Shown piece by piece: positions 4,951 through 6,804 of a stretch of 6,804 nucleotides of DNA. Position 1 is the stretch's first letter. Every line of letters begins with the position of its first letter. The translations under genes were made by a program, and so were the position numbers. The stretch comes from Paracoccaceae bacterium (GTDB lineage Bacteria; Pseudomonadota; Alphaproteobacteria; Rhodobacterales; Rhodobacteraceae), in contig SLPP01000146.1 in the NCBI GenBank assembly GCA_007131945.1, positions 1 through 6,804 on the forward strand, read 5' to 3'. The notes beneath the pieces were generated by a model that worked only from the letters and a program-made list of their open reading frames with translations, did not search any database and had not been told where the DNA came from.

Positions 4951-6003
4951 GGCGAGCCAAGCGACGGGACCGATGACGGGATCAGCTATGCCGAGGCCGG
5001 GGTCGATATCGACGCCGGCAACGCGCTGGTCGAGCGGATCAAGCCCGCGGCGGCGCGCACGGCGCGGCCGGGCACGATGGCGGGCCTTGGCGGGTTCGGC
5101 GCGCTTTTCGACCTGAAGGCGGCGGGATTCGCCGACCCGGTTCTGGTCGCCGCGACCGACGGCGTCGGCACCAAGCTGCGCATCGCGATCGATACCGGGC
5201 ATCTCGACACGATCGGGGTGGACCTGGTCGCCATGTGCGCCAACGACCTCGTCTGCCAGGGGGCCGAACCGCTCTTCTTCCTCGATTATTTCGCCACCGG
5301 CAAGCTGTCGGTCGAGGCCGCCGCGCGCGTGATCGAGGGGATCGCGGCGGGCTGCGCGGAGGCGGGCTGCGCGCTGATCGGCGGCGAGACGGCCGAGATG
5401 CCGGGGATGTACGCGGCGGGCGATTTCGACCTGGCCGGCTTCGCCGTCGGCGCGATGGAGCGCGGCGGCGAGTTGCCGCGCGGCGTGGCCGAGGGCGACG
5501 TGCTTCTCGGGCTCGCCTCGAACGGGGTGCATTCGAACGGCTATTCGCTGGTGCGCGCGGTGGTCGGTCGGGCGGCGCTCGACTGGGACGACCCCTGCCC
5601 CTTCGGTGACGGCACGCTGGGCGCGGCGCTTCTCGCCCCGACGCGGCTTTACGTGAAGCCGGCGCTGGCCGCGATCGGCGCCGGCGGGGTGCGGGGGCTG
5701 GCGCATGTCACCGGCGGCGGGCTGACCGAGAACGTCCCGCGCATCCTCCCCGCGGGGCTGGGGGCGGTGATCGACCTCGACGCCTGGGCGCTGCCGCCGG
5801 TCTTCGCCTGGCTGCGCGCGGCGGGCGGGATCGCGGATGCCGAGATGCTCAAGACCTTCAACTGCGGCATCGGCATGGTGTTGGTCGTGGCGCCGGAGCG
5901 CGCCGGGGCGCTGGCCGCGCTCTTGCGCGCGGCGGGCGAGACGGTGGTCGAGATCGGGCGCGTCGAGACCGGGGCCGGTGTGCGCTACACGGGCGGGCTG
6001 TGA
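4948..6003 (+). CDS. purM: Phosphoribosylformylglycinamidine cyclo-ligase (AIR synthetase)
   Basis: A 351-residue cytosolic enzyme of de novo purine synthesis that closes FGAM to AIR with ATP. It belongs to the PurM/PurL fold. Family motifs are in order: [20 protein letters not shown] (13-32), ATDGVGTKL (69-77), [20 protein letters not shown] (96-115), [11 protein letters not shown] (145-155), [15 protein letters not shown] (189-203), [11 protein letters not shown] (228-238), [13 protein letters not shown] (253-265) and FNCGIGM (304-310). Length is typical. The start at 4948 has AAGGAGG at 4934-4940, seven bases away; the frame stays open far upstream through rpoH, but that part is not PurM. 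The TGA overlaps the purN GTG by four bases (GTGA, 6000-6003), so the two are translationally coupled. The promoter is not obvious: the 83-base gap after rpoH holds two hairpins but no clear -35/-10 pair. Confidence 0.97.
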   Translation: MGEPSDGTDDGISYAEAGVDIDAGNALVERIKPAAARTARPGTMAGLGGFGALFDLKAAGFADPVLVAATDGVGTKLRIAIDTGHLDTIGVDLVAMCANDLVCQGAEPLFFLDYFATGKLSVEAAARVIEGIAAGCAEAGCALIGGETAEMPGMYAAGDFDLAGFAVGAMERGGELPRGVAEGDVLLGLASNGVHSNGYSLVRAVVGRAALDWDDPCPFGDGTLGAALLAPTRLYVKPALAAIGAGGVRGLAHVTGGGLTENVPRILPAGLGAVIDLDAWALPPVFAWLRAAGGIADAEMLKTFNCGIGMVLVVAPERAGALAALLRAAGETVVEIGRVETGAGVRYTGGL

Positions 6004-6596
6004 CGAAGCGGGTCGCGATCTTCATCTCGGGCGGCGGGTCGAACATGCTGGCGCTCGTGCGCTCGATGACGGGCGGGCATCCGGCGCGGCCCTGCCTCGT
6101 CTTCTCGAACGATCCGGGCGCGGCGGGGCTGGCGCGGGCGGCGGCGCTGGGGGTGCCGGTGGCGGCGGTCGATCACCGGCCCTTCGGGCGCGACCGGGCG
6201 GGGTTCGAGGCGGCTCTGCTGCCGCATCTGGAGGCGGCGCGGCCGGACATCATCGCGCTGGCGGGGTTCATGCGGGTGCTGACGGCGGGGTTCGTGGCGC
6301 GCTACGAGGGCCGGATCCTGAACATCCACCCCTCGCTCCTGCCGAAATATCCCGGCCTCGACACCCATGCGCGGGCCCTGGCGGCGGGGGATGCGGAGGC
6401 CGGCTGCACGGTGCATGTGGTCACCGAAAAGCTCGACGACGGGCCGGTCCTGGGCCAGGCGCGGGTGCCGGTCCTGCCCGGCGACACGCCCGACAGGCTG
6501 GCGGCGCGGGTGCTGGAGGCCGAGCACCGGCTCTACCCGGCGGTGCTGCGCCGCTTCGCCGCGGGCGACCGGCGGCCGGTCCTGCTGCCCGGCTGA
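6000..6596 (+). CDS. purN: Phosphoribosylglycinamide formyltransferase (GART)
   Basis: A 198-residue enzyme that transfers a formyl group from 10-formyltetrahydrofolate to GAR, the third step of purine synthesis. The GAR-binding loop ISGGGSNM is at 9-16. The catalytic set is complete by comparison with E. coli PurN: Asn108 and His110 in [14 protein letters not shown] (106-119), and Asp146 in EKLDDGP. The folate-site [16 protein letters not shown] segment (138-153) is intact and length is typical. The start is a GTG at 6000 that overlaps the purM stop; no other start would preserve the [12 protein letters not shown] beginning, and coupling explains the lack of a separate strong ribosome binding site. 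PurM and PurN act at non-consecutive steps (5 and 3), but pairing them is common in bacteria. Downstream a GC stem at 6597-6615 may end the transcript. Confidence 0.97.
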   Translation: MTKRVAIFISGGGSNMLALVRSMTGGHPARPCLVFSNDPGAAGLARAAALGVPVAAVDHRPFGRDRAGFEAALLPHLEAARPDIIALAGFMRVLTAGFVARYEGRILNIHPSLLPKYPGLDTHARALAAGDAEAGCTVHVVTEKLDDGPVLGQARVPVLPGDTPDRLAARVLEAEHRLYPAVLRRFAAGDRRPVLLPG

Positions 6597-6615
6597 CGCG
6601 GCACGGCCGGCCGCG
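6597..6615 (+). terminator. GC stem just after purN, weak terminator candidate
   Basis: CGCGGC (6597-6602) pairs with GCCGCG (6610-6615) around ACGGCCG, right after the purN stop. No T run follows. The same stretch also contains the palindrome GGCCGGCC, so alternative pairings exist. Confidence 0.3.
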
Positions 6616-6646
6616 CGATCCGGGCCGGGTGCGCAAATTTGAGCAA

Positions 6647-6724
6647 CTCGCCAAGCCATTGTTTCTTCAGACCTGAATCGCCGCCGTTAACCACAATGCA
6701 ACCTACACGACAATGGTTGGCGAG
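6647..6724. repeat. Long imperfect inverted repeat upstream of the last gene
   Basis: The 16-base left arm at 6647-6662 (CTCGCCAA, an extra G, CCATTGT) is the reverse complement of the 15-base right arm at 6710-6724 (ACAATGG TTGGCGAG) apart from one bulged G at 6655. The 47-base spacer holds a second dyad, TTCAG-AC-CTGAA (6666-6677), a GAATC (6675-6679, GANTC type), TTAACC (6687-6692) and a further ACAATG (6693-6698). Fifteen matched pairs within 80 bases are very unlikely by chance. It may form a cruciform, be a two-site operator, or belong to the leader RNA of the gene at 6778. Confidence 0.7.
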
Positions 6725-6745
6725 GGCGGTGATTTGAATTCTTCT

Positions 6746-6770
6746 GTGGGGACTTTCCTCACCCAAGGAG
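6746..6770 (+). promoter_or_regulatory. Hairpin and ribosome binding site of the last gene
   Basis: GTGGGGA (6746-6752) pairs with TCCTCAC (6756-6762) with a CTT loop and one G-T pair; AAGGAG follows at 6765-6770, seven bases before the ATG. The ribosome binding site is not covered by the stem. I could not identify a convincing -35/-10 pair in 6597-6745. Confidence 0.4.
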
Positions 6771-6777
6771 CGTTCCC

Positions 6778-6804
6778 ATGGACCAGAAGACCGTCGCCGC
6801 CCTC
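6778..6804 (+). CDS. Start of an unidentified gene (3' partial)
   Basis: An ATG at 6778 with AAGGAG seven bases before it opens a frame of nine codons, MDQKTVAAL, that leaves the window. The ribosome binding site is strong, so a real gene is likely, but nine residues do not identify it. Its initiation region matches that of the carD leader ORF almost base for base. The preceding intergenic region is unusually rich in dyads, which suggests that this gene has regulation of its own rather than being part of the purMN unit. Confidence 0.65.

Noticed and set aside
6749..6759. GGGACTTTCC resembles the eukaryotic kappa-B site
   Set aside because: Irrelevant in a bacterial leader; it is the middle of a small hairpin before a ribosome binding site.
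1..6804. CRISPR array, tRNA, rRNA, insertion sequence, toxin-antitoxin or phage genes
   Set aside because: No spaced direct repeats of CRISPR type, no tRNA-like cloverleaf or CCA end, no transposase motifs, and uniform coding style throughout. The genes are standard chromosomal ones.

Overview
The window looks like a chromosomal housekeeping segment from a high-GC alphaproteobacterium, most likely of the Rhodobacterales/Rhodobacteraceae group. The reasons are the GC-rich coding style, a CarD regulator next to a seven-iron ferredoxin, a small single-pass membrane protein of the type found in that order (DUF6476-like), an RpoH of the RpoHI type beside an RluA-family pseudouridine synthase, and clustered GANTC motifs, the target of the alphaproteobacterial methylase CcrM. 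I see no mobile element, CRISPR array, tRNA, rRNA or sign of recent transfer. No intergenic gap exceeds 300 bases.

Layout, left to right: the 3' end of a gene that probably encodes an S4-type RNA-binding protein (1-129); fdxA (180-518); a 276-base control region with four GANTC sites, a sigma70-like promoter, and a 17-codon leader frame whose stop overlaps the carD start; carD (795-1304) with a strong intrinsic terminator; yebC (1471-2211) with its own likely promoter; a 260-base gap between convergent genes holding an 11-base phased repeat and nested hairpins; a small membrane protein on the minus strand (2472-2777) whose start codon overlaps that of the divergent pseudouridine synthase gene (2776-3807); a 163-base leader and rpoH (3971-4864); the translationally overlapping purM-purN pair (4948-6003, 6000-6596); and a 181-base gap with a long inverted repeat ahead of a gene that begins at 6778 and leaves the window.

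The genes fall into three themes: transcription control (CarD, RpoH, possibly YebC), translation and RNA modification (S4 protein, YebC, pseudouridine synthase), and purine synthesis (PurM supplies AIR, PurN formylates GAR). The proteins are ordinary and easily recognised, so I do not claim a new protein system. The less usual content is regulatory: the carD leader ORF and GANTC cluster, the shared CATG that starts two divergent genes, the 11-base array after yebC, the hairpin that encloses the purM ribosome binding site and start codon, and the inverted repeat near the right edge. These readings are by eye and unfolded by software; in DNA this GC-rich, some hairpins will be chance.
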